NCBI GenBank assembly: GCA_020446665.1
Contig: JAGREF010000143.1
Span: forward strand, 1 to 12,079
DNA: 12,079 bases
From: Sphingomonadaceae bacterium
GTDB taxonomy: Bacteria > Pseudomonadota > Alphaproteobacteria > Sphingomonadales > Sphingomonadaceae
Direction: 5' to 3'
The translations under genes were made by a program, and so were the position numbers. Below are positions 1 through 6,477 of this stretch, in pieces. The notes below the pieces were generated by a model that was not told the DNA's origin, did no database searches, and saw only the letters and a list, made by a program, of their open reading frames with translations. Each line of letters opens with the position of its first letter. Position 1 is the stretch's first letter.

Positions 1-1
1 C

Positions 2-37
2 TACGGCTATGGATATGGCTATGGCAGCGAAGGCTGA
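2..37 (+). CDS. 3' end of an upstream gene with a Tyr-Gly repeat tail, possibly a BY-kinase (partial)
   Basis: The frame starting at base 2 reads YGYGYGYGSEG and then stops (TGA 35-37); the rest of the gene lies outside the window. Alternating Tyr-Gly tails are typical of the C-termini of bacterial tyrosine autokinases (Wzc, ExoP and related BY-kinases), where the tyrosine cluster is autophosphorylated and controls polymer export and chain length. The genes that follow on the same strand (TPR protein, flippase-like protein, O-antigen polymerase-like protein, glycosyltransferase) are the expected company for such a kinase. Only 11 residues are visible, so the kinase identity rests on the tail and the context; another Gly/Tyr-rich protein is possible. 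The following gene must start inside or just before this stop codon, so the two reading frames overlap. Confidence 0.5.
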   Translation, partial: YGYGYGYGSEG

Positions 38-1241
38 AACGCGCCTGCCTCCTGCGCCATTGCTGGCCGCCATAGGTTCAGTCGCGGCCGGGCTGGCGAT
101 GCTTTCTGCGCTGCTAGCAGCGGGGGCAGTGCTGCGCCAGAGTGCCCCGGCACAGGCCGCCAGCCTCTGGCCGGGTGACGCGCTGGCGCTGGAGCGGATT
201 TCCGGCGGGACGCTGGGCGATGACGCCTTGCAGCCCGGTGCCGCCATGCGCCCGCAGGATGCCGCCGGAATGGAAGCGACGTCGCTTGCCGTGCTGCGCG
301 CTGAACCCACTGCAGCGCAGGCGCTGCGCAATATCGCACTGGCGCGGCAAGCAGCCGCTCCGGACGAGGCTGCGAGCCTGATGCGCCTCTCGCTCAGCCT
401 CAGCCGCCGCGATCCGGCTGTGCGGCTATGGTTGATGCAGGAGGGGGTGATGGCACGCGATTATCCCGCTGCCTTTGCCCATTTTGACGCGATCATGAAG
501 CTGGAGCCGCAATTGCGCCCGGCGCTGATGCAGCAATTCGTGCAGCTGCTGGCGCTGGATGAGGCCCGCCCGAATATCGCCGCCTTGCTCGATCAGGAGC
601 CGGACTGGGCGGAACAATTCTGGCAGGAGGCGGCGAAATTCCCGCCCGGTTTCGACAATCTTGTCGCGCTGCGGCTGGCGCGTGGGCAGGCACAGGATGC
701 GACTCAGCGGCGCAATGATGAATTCATCTTGCAGGCACTGGTCAATCAGGGACGCTATGCGCAGGCCGAGAAGCTGGCGCAGCGCGTGGTGCCCGGCTTC
801 GGCGGGTCTGGCCTGCGCAATGGGCAGTTTGCACAGGAGCCGGAGGGTCGGCCGTTTGACTGGCGGCTCTTCCCCGGTGCGGATCATGCGGTCTTGCTTG
901 ACCGGAGCGTCCTGAGCCTGAGCGCCGCACCGCAAGCCGAAGGGATCGCGGCGAGCCAGCTGGTAGTGCTGGCACCCGGCAGCTATCGGCTCAGCTACAC
1001 GCTTGTTGCAGGGATAGAAGCGCAGGGTGACGGCGTGCAATTGGCGGCCAATTGCATGCGCGGCGGGCAGCGCGGGGCACTCGCTGCCCTGCCCGTCACA
1101 TCCAACCGACAAGCGGGCATTCTGCGCGTGAGCGAGGCCTGTCGCTATGTCGCGCTGGATATCGTTCTTGCGCGCAGCACCAGCAACGAACGGCGCGAAA
1201 TCGCGCTCGATGCCATCACGCTGGAGCGGATTGCTCCGTGA
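21..1241 (+). CDS. Membrane-anchored TPR-like protein with beta-rich C-terminal domain, polysaccharide operon
   Basis: A protein of about 406 residues with no recognised named family. Residues 13-38 form one hydrophobic N-terminal segment, read as a signal anchor or uncleaved signal peptide, so the rest is probably periplasmic. Residues about 88-258 are helical and Ala/Leu-rich with TPR-like spacing (for example the stretch around DYPAAFAHFDAIMKLEP). From about residue 265 the character changes to a beta-rich domain with an NGQF...PFDWRL segment, which looks like a jelly-roll or carbohydrate-binding fold; this is a guess from pattern only. ATGs at 9, 15 and 21 are all in frame. I chose 21 because GGA at 11-13 is a possible ribosome binding site and the overlap with the upstream gene is shortest, but 9 is possible. 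The next gene starts inside its stop codon. A role in polymer assembly or export is inferred from the neighbours. Confidence 0.8.
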   Translation: MAAKAETRLPPAPLLAAIGSVAAGLAMLSALLAAGAVLRQSAPAQAASLWPGDALALERISGGTLGDDALQPGAAMRPQDAAGMEATSLAVLRAEPTAAQALRNIALARQAAAPDEAASLMRLSLSLSRRDPAVRLWLMQEGVMARDYPAAFAHFDAIMKLEPQLRPALMQQFVQLLALDEARPNIAALLDQEPDWAEQFWQEAAKFPPGFDNLVALRLARGQAQDATQRRNDEFILQALVNQGRYAQAEKLAQRVVPGFGGSGLRNGQFAQEPEGRPFDWRLFPGADHAVLLDRSVLSLSAAPQAEGIAASQLVVLAPGSYRLSYTLVAGIEAQGDGVQLAANCMRGGQRGALAALPVTSNRQAGILRVSEACRYVALDIVLARSTSNERREIALDAITLERIAP

Positions 1242-1921
1242 TCGAGCGCTTGCCCGAGCTGCTCGGCCCGCATGCGGGGCCGCTTTTCGCGCTCGCCTGT
1301 TGCGGGCTGTTTGTCGCGATCCTGTTTGAGCAGGCACAATTGCTGGCGAAATATCACGGCGCGCGGCGCGGCGCGGTGGCGACAGGATACAACAACGCGA
1401 TGAAGCTGGTGGTGGGCAACCGCTTTGGCGCGGTGACCTATTTCTTCTTCATTGCGCTGGCGATTGATAGCGGGCTGGCCGCCCCTGCCATTGCCCAGGG
1501 CCTCGCCACCGTGATCGCTGCGATGGCGCTGGCCAATGTCGCGTTGTTCGCGGTCTATGCGCACAAGCTCAATCCCGGCATTCCCGCGCGTGAGCTGTTT
1601 GCGCCGCATGGCGGATTCGGGCGCGGCGAGAAATTGGCGCTGGCCGGAGCCTTTATCGCTGCGCTTTTCGGCTATGCCGGGCTGACCGTGCCAATGATCT
1701 GGAGCGCGACGCATCCGCAATTGCGGCTGACCTTCGCCAATTCGGGATTTCTGTTCAACACCGTGTTCACGCTGGTGAATGTGTTTCTGGTTGAACAGCG
1801 CGTGGCCGATCTGATCGACCGGGGAAGCGAGGCGATCCGCCCCTTTATCGCCTGGGCCTTTGTCATGCGCCTGCTCGCGGCGCTGGCGCTGGTGCCCTTG
1901 CTGGCGAGGCTTGCGCCATGA
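1238..1921 (+). CDS. Polytopic membrane protein, candidate Amj-like (DUF2837) lipid-linked sugar flippase
   Basis: A protein of 227 residues starting at GTG 1238, which overlaps the previous stop codon (GTGA). The frame is open further upstream, but that part lies inside the preceding gene and is not hydrophobic. About six membrane segments are visible: roughly residues 14-34, 62-80, 86-108, 133-155, 168-186 and 203-224. The segment GARRGAVATGYNNAMKLVVGNRF (residues 41-63; key residues A42, R43, N52, R62, F63) and the C-terminal SG...N...T..NVFLVEQRVADLIDRG pattern (169-196) resemble, from memory, Bacillus subtilis YdaH/Amj, an alternate lipid II flippase. If correct, it would flip an undecaprenyl-linked precursor across the inner membrane, the job Wzx does in other operons. 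It lies between a TPR protein and a polymerase-like gene, which fits. The family assignment is by eye. The alternative is an unrelated membrane protein of unknown function. Confidence 0.85.
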   Translation: MIERLPELLGPHAGPLFALACCGLFVAILFEQAQLLAKYHGARRGAVATGYNNAMKLVVGNRFGAVTYFFFIALAIDSGLAAPAIAQGLATVIAAMALANVALFAVYAHKLNPGIPARELFAPHGGFGRGEKLALAGAFIAALFGYAGLTVPMIWSATHPQLRLTFANSGFLFNTVFTLVNVFLVEQRVADLIDRGSEAIRPFIAWAFVMRLLAALALVPLLARLAP

Positions 1922-3018
1922 TCGGACGGCCCAATTTCACCGCTTTCTTCCTGTGCATCGCTGCCCTGGCGGGCAATGCCACATTGGGCGGGTTCGACAT
2001 CTTTCTCATCCTCGCCGTACCGGTGGGGCTGGTAATTTTCCTGCGCGATCCTCGGCTTGGCGCGGCTGGCGGAGGGTTCGGCCTGTGGCTGGCGCTGCTC
2101 GCTCTGGTGCCGCTGGCGATGCGCGCGCCAGAGATCGGCATCCCCTATTTTGAGCTCTACTGGCTTTGGCCGTGGAAGGCGGCATTGCTCGCCATCCTGC
2201 TGCTGCGCGAGCGCGAGGCACGTTGGCCCTTTGCCAATGACATGCTGCTTGCGGGCTTCACATTGCTGCTGCTCGCCAGCGCAAGGATCGAGGAAGGGCG
2301 GATGGTGTCGCTGTTCGGCCCCAACATGCTCTATCGCTTTTTCGGCACTGGCTTCATCATCGCCCTGTTGCGGCTGGGCAGCGTGAGTGGCTGGCAAGCG
2401 CGGTTTTCACTTGGTTTTGCGGGCCTGAGCGCCGGGGCGATGATGCTCACCGGGTCGGTCGGGGCGCTGGGCGTGTTTGCCGCCGCGCTCTATTTCGCGC
2501 GGACAAGCCTGTGGCGCATGCTGCGTTCTGCCGGGGCCATTCTGCTGGCGGCTGGCGCTGCGCTGCTTGCGCTTAACTGGCAGGCAGTGCTCGATTCCAA
2601 CCTCATTTCGCGGGTGCTCTACAAGCTGGAAAATCTCGACCGCGACGACCGGCTGGTGGGATGGAGCAAGCTGGCGGGATCAGAGCCGGGCTGGTGGGGC
2701 CTCGATTATCGCGACCTGGCCTTCGCCTGGACAGCGCGCAGCCCCTATCCGCATAATATGCCGCTGGAACTCTATGTTTTTCATGGGTTTTACGGTCTGA
2801 TGTTGGCGTCATTAGTGCTGGCGAGTTTCTGGATCGCCCGGCACACGCGCTGGCTGTTCTACTTCCCGCTGCTGGTGATCCTGATCGGCGCGCTTTTCTC
2901 CGGCGATTTGTCTGACAATTTTGCCGTGCTCGCCTTTCCGGTGGTGCTGGCGGCGCAATATCGCGCGCTGGCCCGGCCCGTTTTTCCTTTCGCCCCGCAT
3001 AGGAGCGCGCCGGTATGA
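1918..3018 (+). CDS. O-antigen ligase/polymerase-like membrane protein (Wzy/WaaL type)
   Basis: A protein of 366 residues, almost entirely hydrophobic segments, with a larger polar loop at about 224-280. ATG 1918 overlaps the previous stop (ATGA), which fixes the start. Three patterns fit the O-antigen ligase/polymerase family (Wzy_C, PF04932): RMVSLFGPNMLYR at 128-140, like the family's G-x-F-x-N-P-N segment; TGSVGAL at 178-184, like the S-R-G-A segment; and PHNMPLELYVFHG at 278-290, like the H-N-x-x-L-E-x-x-x-x-x-G segment that follows the large periplasmic loop. Such proteins join undecaprenyl-linked repeat units into a polymer, or transfer polymer to an acceptor, on the periplasmic face. 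Beside a flippase-like gene and after a BY-kinase-like tail, the polymerase role (Wzy) is more likely than lipid A ligation, but sequence alone does not separate the two. Confidence 0.82.
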   Translation: MIGRPNFTAFFLCIAALAGNATLGGFDIFLILAVPVGLVIFLRDPRLGAAGGGFGLWLALLALVPLAMRAPEIGIPYFELYWLWPWKAALLAILLLREREARWPFANDMLLAGFTLLLLASARIEEGRMVSLFGPNMLYRFFGTGFIIALLRLGSVSGWQARFSLGFAGLSAGAMMLTGSVGALGVFAAALYFARTSLWRMLRSAGAILLAAGAALLALNWQAVLDSNLISRVLYKLENLDRDDRLVGWSKLAGSEPGWWGLDYRDLAFAWTARSPYPHNMPLELYVFHGFYGLMLASLVLASFWIARHTRWLFYFPLLVILIGALFSGDLSDNFAVLAFPVVLAAQYRALARPVFPFAPHRSAPV

Positions 3019-3794
3019 AGCCTCTCGTCTCGATCGTTATGCCAGCACACAACACGGCGCCCTTTATCGGCGATGCCGTGCGCTCTGTGCGGGCACAGGA
3101 GTTTGAGGACTGGGAGCTGGTGGTGGTGGATGATTGCTCACCGCTGCGCGATGATCTGGCGGCACTGGAGGCCGCGCAAGGCGATCCGCGCGTGCAGGTG
3201 CATCGGCTGGAGGTGAATGGCGGGGTCGCACGGGCGCGCAATATCGCCATTGATCGCGCGCGCGGCCGCTATATCGCCTTTCTCGACAGCGATGATCTCT
3301 GGCTGCCGCACAAGCTGAGCCGCCAGCTGGGTTTCATGCAAGAGACCGGCGCGGGTTTCTCCTATTCCGCCTATGAGGAAATCAGCGAAAGCGGCGAGAT
3401 TCTGCGCCGCCTGCCGGTGCCGCGCGAGGCCGGGCGCGGGCTGATCCTGCGCTGCTGCGTGATCGGGTGCCTGACGGCAATTTATGACACGCAGGCGACC
3501 GGCAAGGTCTTCATGCCCGAATTGCGCAAGCGGCAGGACTGGGCGACATGGCTGGAACTGATCCGCATTGGCGGGCCTGCGCTAGGGCTCGACGAAGTGC
3601 TTGCCCGCTATCGCCTGCGCGAGGGGTCGCTCTCGCGCAACAAGGCGGGGCTCGCGCGATATGCCTGGGCCATGTATCGCGAGCAGCAGGGCCTGTCCGC
3701 CCCGCATGCCGCCGCTATGCTGGCGCTATACGGGCTCAACGGCGTGCTGCGCCGCCATGTGCCCGGCTTCGCCAGAACGGTGAAATATATCTAG
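3015..3794 (+). CDS. Family 2 glycosyltransferase
   Basis: A cytoplasmic or membrane-associated glycosyltransferase of 259 residues. The N-terminus KPLVSIVMPAHN (2-13) is the classic GT2 first strand; VVDDCS (38-43) binds the nucleotide; NGGVARARN (68-76) and the metal-binding DSDD (91-94) follow. KRQDWATWLEL (172-182) matches the C-terminal QD/ED-x-x-x-W catalytic-base region. The fold is GT-A and it has no obvious membrane anchor. It probably adds one sugar from a nucleotide donor to a lipid-linked repeat unit; donor and acceptor cannot be read from the sequence. ATG 3015 overlaps the previous stop codon (ATGA), so it is probably translationally coupled to the polymerase-like gene. It is the last gene of the plus-strand operon and ends 20 bases before a palindromic repeat. 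Confidence 0.92.
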   Translation: MKPLVSIVMPAHNTAPFIGDAVRSVRAQEFEDWELVVVDDCSPLRDDLAALEAAQGDPRVQVHRLEVNGGVARARNIAIDRARGRYIAFLDSDDLWLPHKLSRQLGFMQETGAGFSYSAYEEISESGEILRRLPVPREAGRGLILRCCVIGCLTAIYDTQATGKVFMPELRKRQDWATWLELIRIGGPALGLDEVLARYRLREGSLSRNKAGLARYAWAMYREQQGLSAPHAAAMLALYGLNGVLRRHVPGFARTVKYI

Positions 3795-3814
3795 GTTGGA
3801 CAACCAAAATCGTT

Positions 3815-3910
3815 CGTCATTGCGAGGAGCGAAGCGACGCGGCAATCCAGGGCGTCCCGCGTTACGCTCTGGATTGCTTCCCCCGGCCCAAGGCCGGGAT
3901 CGCAATGACG
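3815..3910. repeat. Imperfect palindromic repeat (REP/MITE-like) between convergent genes
   Basis: The ends CGTCATTGCGA (3815-3825) and TCGCAATGACG (3900-3910) are exact 11-base inverted repeats. Inside them GCAATCCAG (3842-3850) pairs exactly with CTGGATTGC (3869-3877). The right arm holds a further small hairpin, CCCGGCC/GGCCGGG (3882-3888 and 3892-3898) with loop CAA. The left arm contains GAGGAGCGAAGCGACGC, a sequence I know as part of a dispersed repeat family found in many alphaproteobacterial genomes and elsewhere. It fills most of the 129-base gap between the two stop codons. The transcript could fold on either strand and might act as a bidirectional terminator, but no T-tract follows it on either side. 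Confidence 0.85.
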
Positions 3911-3923
3911 AGGCATGGAACGT

Positions 3924-5225
3924 TCAGCTTGCGAGACGCAATCCGGGCTTGTCCGGCACCAATTGCGCATCGGGCCAGATGCCGCGCGTATCGTAGACGG
4001 CGGCTCCGGCGCGTTCCTCATGCGGGATCACGCGGAAGACATCGTGATCGACCAGCACGATCAGCACGCCGCATTCTTCCAGCGCGCTGTCAATGTCGAT
4101 CAATTCCGCCCCGGTGCCGTCAAATTCCTTCGGCAGTTCAGCAGCATAGGGCTCGACGATCTTGATCCTCTCGCCAAATTGCTGGGCCAGCCGCGAGGCG
4201 ACAAAGCGCGCCGGGCTTTCGCGGAAATCGTCAATATTGGCTTTGAAGGCCAGGCCCAGACAGGCGACTTTGGCGTTCGGATTGGCTTCCACCAGCTCGC
4301 TCGCACGGGCGACGACATGGTGCATCTTGGCATCATTGATGTCGCGCGCAGACTTGATCATTTTCGCCTGCTCGGGCGCGCCATGGACGATGAACCACGG
4401 GTCCACCGCGATGCAATGGCCGCCGACGCCGGGGCCGGGCTGGAGGATATTGACGCGCGGATGGCGATTGGCCAGCCGGATCACTTCCCACACATCCAGA
4501 CCCATCTGGTCGGAAATCATCGAAAGCTCGTTGGCAAAGGCGATATTCACATCGCGGAAGCTGTTTTCCACCAGCTTGCACATCTCCGCGCTGCGGGCAT
4601 CGGTGGTCACGCAAGTGCCGCGCACGAAACGCTTGTAGAAGGCCAGCGCCTTGCGCGCGCAGCGCGGGGTAATGCCGCCGATGGAGCGGTCATTATTGGT
4701 CAGCTCTTCCAGAATCCTGCCCGGCAGAACGCGTTCGGGGCAATAGGCAATCGCCACGTCCGGCGTATCACTGGTCAGGCCGGGCAGCTTCAGATCGGGG
4801 CGCAGACCGGCAATATGGTCACGCACTTTTTCCGTCGTGCCCACCGGCGAAGTGGATTCGAGGATGATCGTGTCACCCTTTTTCAGCACCGCCGCGATTT
4901 CCGTGGTGGCTGCCATGACATAGGAAATGTCCGGCGTATGCTTGCCATCATGTTCGAACGGGGTCGGCACGGCGATCACGAATACATCGGACGGGGCCAG
5001 CTGGGTGGACGCCTTGAGCAGGCCGCGCTGCACGACACCGCGCACCAGACCATCAAGATCGACTTCCTCAATGTGGATTTCGCCGCGATTGATCGTCTCG
5101 ACGACCTTTTCCGACACATCAATGCCGAGCACCGGGCAATTGGCCCGGGCGATTACCGCCGCCGTGGGCAGGCCGATATAGCCGAGCCCGATAACACAAA
5201 CCTGAGGTTTTTCTTCGCCGCGCAT
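3924..5225 (-). CDS. wecC: UDP-N-acetyl-D-mannosamine dehydrogenase
   Basis: A cytoplasmic NAD-dependent enzyme of 433 residues that oxidises UDP-ManNAc in two steps to UDP-ManNAcA, a sugar donor for surface polysaccharides. The NAD-binding GLGYIG is at 13-18. VPTPF (86-90), ESTSPVGTTE (123-132) and YCPERVLPG (161-169) are typical of the UDP-glucose/ManNAc dehydrogenase family. The central KLVENSFRDVNIAFANE (217-233) carries the conserved Lys and Asn, and GPGVGGHCIAVDPWF (264-278) carries the catalytic Cys271. The GGHCIAVDPWF form and the 433-residue length favour WecC over UDP-glucose 6-dehydrogenase. ATG 5225 gives the expected N-terminus (KPQVCVIGLGYIG). It lies 96 bases downstream of wecB on the same strand, with hairpins between them. 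A UDP-GlcNAc/GalNAc dehydrogenase (WbpA/Tvi type) is the main alternative, but the adjacent epimerase supports WecC. Confidence 0.93.
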   Translation of the reverse strand: MRGEEKPQVCVIGLGYIGLPTAAVIARANCPVLGIDVSEKVVETINRGEIHIEEVDLDGLVRGVVQRGLLKASTQLAPSDVFVIAVPTPFEHDGKHTPDISYVMAATTEIAAVLKKGDTIILESTSPVGTTEKVRDHIAGLRPDLKLPGLTSDTPDVAIAYCPERVLPGRILEELTNNDRSIGGITPRCARKALAFYKRFVRGTCVTTDARSAEMCKLVENSFRDVNIAFANELSMISDQMGLDVWEVIRLANRHPRVNILQPGPGVGGHCIAVDPWFIVHGAPEQAKMIKSARDINDAKMHHVVARASELVEANPNAKVACLGLAFKANIDDFRESPARFVASRLAQQFGERIKIVEPYAAELPKEFDGTGAELIDIDSALEECGVLIVLVDHDVFRVIPHEERAGAAVYDTRGIWPDAQLVPDKPGLRLAS

Positions 5226-5229
5226 GGGA

Positions 5230-5256
5230 TTTCCCGTGAAGTTGTTTTCCGGGAAA
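5230..5256 (-). promoter_or_regulatory. Hairpin immediately upstream of the wecC start codon
   Basis: In the wecC transcript TTTCCCG (5256 to 5250) can pair with CGGGAAA (5236 to 5230) across a 13-base loop. The downstream arm contains GGGA, the only purine-rich stretch close to the ATG at 5225, so the fold would cover the likely ribosome binding site. The structure is seen in the sequence; a regulatory role is inference. Confidence 0.35.
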
Positions 5257-5295
5257 GCCTTGGCAGCAAGGGGTAAATATAGCGGTAACGATGCG

Positions 5296-5325
5296 ATAAA
5301 TCTCCCTGCAAACAGGAAGATTTAT
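5296..5325 (-). terminator. Hairpin overlapping the wecB stop codon (attenuator or processing site)
   Basis: ATAAATCT (5296-5303) pairs exactly with AGATTTAT (5318-5325), and CCTG (5305-5308) with CAGG (5313-5316), with one mismatch between the stems and a four-base loop. The wecB stop codon (5322-5324) lies in the stem. No T-run follows it in the direction of transcription, so it is a weak terminator at best. It could trim or protect the 3' end of wecB mRNA and lower wecC expression relative to wecB. Confidence 0.4.
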
Positions 5326-6443
5326 TTCGCCAGCAGTTCCACGATCCGTTCCACCGAATGCCCATCGCCAAAGGGATTATGCGCGCGCGACATGGCGGCA
5401 TAGGCCTCTGCATCGTCGAGCAGGCGGGTGCATTCGGCCACGATCCGGTCGGCATCCGTGCCCACCAGCATTGCGGTACCGGCCTCCACCCCTTCTGGCC
5501 GCTCGGTCGTTTCGCGCATCACCAGCACCGGCTTGCCCAGCGCTGGCGCTTCTTCCTGCACGCCGCCACTATCGGTCAGCATCAGCGTGCAAATGTCGAG
5601 CAGCCGCGCGAAATGCGGATAGTCGAGCGGTTCGATCAGCGCGACATTGTCCATGCCTGCCAGCCGTTCATTCATCACCTTGCGCACATTGGGGTTGAGA
5701 TGGACGGGGAAGATCATCGCCACATCGTCACGCGCGGCAATGCGGGTGATGGCATCGGCAATGGCTTCCATCCCGCCGCCAAAATTCTCGCGCCGGTGGC
5801 TGGTCACGCCAATGATCCGCTTGCCAGCAAAGCGCGCTTCCAGCTCTGCCAAGCCGCTGGCAAGGCCCGGATTTTCACGAATCTGGCCTGTAATCCAGTA
5901 GAGAGCATCGATCACCGTGTTGCCGGTGACATGGACGGTGGCGTGATCGACATTCTCGCGCCGCAGCGCCGCAGCCGCCGTTTCCGTTGGCGCAAAATGG
6001 AGCGCGGCGAAGCTGCCGACAATCTTGCGATTGACCTCTTCCGGCCAGGGATGATGGATATTGCCGCTGCGCAGCCCGGCCTCGACATGGGCAACGGGAA
6101 TCTGGCGGTAATAGGCCGCCAGCGCGCCGGACATGGCCGTGGCGGTATCACCCTGCACGATGACAATGTCAGGCTTTTCCTCATCCAGCACCGTGCCAAT
6201 GCCGGTGAGCAGATTGGCTGTCAGCATGTCGAGCGTCTGGTTGGGCTGCATCAGATCGAGATCGTGATGCGGGGTGATCCCGGCAATTTCCAGCACCTGA
6301 TCGAGCATCCCGCGATGCTGGCCCGAGACACAGACACGCGAGACAAAGCGCGGATCGGCATCCAGTGCGTGGACGAGCGGGAAAAGCTTGATGGCTTCCG
6401 GGCGTGTGCCGAAAACGGTGAGGATCTTGCGGGGTTCGGTCAT
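5322..6443 (-). CDS. wecB: UDP-N-acetylglucosamine 2-epimerase (non-hydrolysing)
   Basis: A cytoplasmic GT-B-fold enzyme of 373 residues (Escherichia coli WecB has 376) that interconverts UDP-GlcNAc and UDP-ManNAc. The N-terminal VFGTRPEAIKLFPL (10-23) is the family signature. GDTATAM (98-104), HVEAGLRS (119-126), PEEVNR (134-139) and TSHRREN (214-220) hold the residues matching the E. coli catalytic set: Asp99, Glu121, Glu135 and His216 by spacing. LTDSGGVQEEAP and RETTERPEGVEAGT near the C-terminus bind the UDP part. AAGGGG (6450-6455), six bases before ATG 6443, is a good ribosome binding site. wecC follows, so the pair makes UDP-ManNAcA. The gene lies only 34 bases after the small exported protein's stop, so it may be read from the same transcript. 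Confidence 0.95.
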   Translation of the reverse strand: MTEPRKILTVFGTRPEAIKLFPLVHALDADPRFVSRVCVSGQHRGMLDQVLEIAGITPHHDLDLMQPNQTLDMLTANLLTGIGTVLDEEKPDIVIVQGDTATAMSGALAAYYRQIPVAHVEAGLRSGNIHHPWPEEVNRKIVGSFAALHFAPTETAAAALRRENVDHATVHVTGNTVIDALYWITGQIRENPGLASGLAELEARFAGKRIIGVTSHRRENFGGGMEAIADAITRIAARDDVAMIFPVHLNPNVRKVMNERLAGMDNVALIEPLDYPHFARLLDICTLMLTDSGGVQEEAPALGKPVLVMRETTERPEGVEAGTAMLVGTDADRIVAECTRLLDDAEAYAAMSRAHNPFGDGHSVERIVELLAK

Positions 6444-6477
6444 GCCAAGCCCCTTAGCGCAATTTGGTTAACGCGGC

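Noticed and set aside
1052..1237. N-terminal extension of the flippase-like gene
   Set aside because: The frame is open, but the stretch lies within the preceding gene and encodes an Arg/His-rich sequence with no membrane character; GTG 1238 fits the overlap pattern.
426..1337. Open frame of 303 codons on the minus strand opposite the TPR-like protein
   Set aside because: Arg/Gln/His-rich composition without motifs, and it crosses the coupled junction of two plus-strand genes.
3915..5276. Open frame of 453 codons on the plus strand opposite wecC
   Set aside because: It mirrors the wecC codons; the product is rich in His, Arg, Gly and Asp with no fold or motif, as expected from high GC at third positions. 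wecC has all its family motifs on the other strand.
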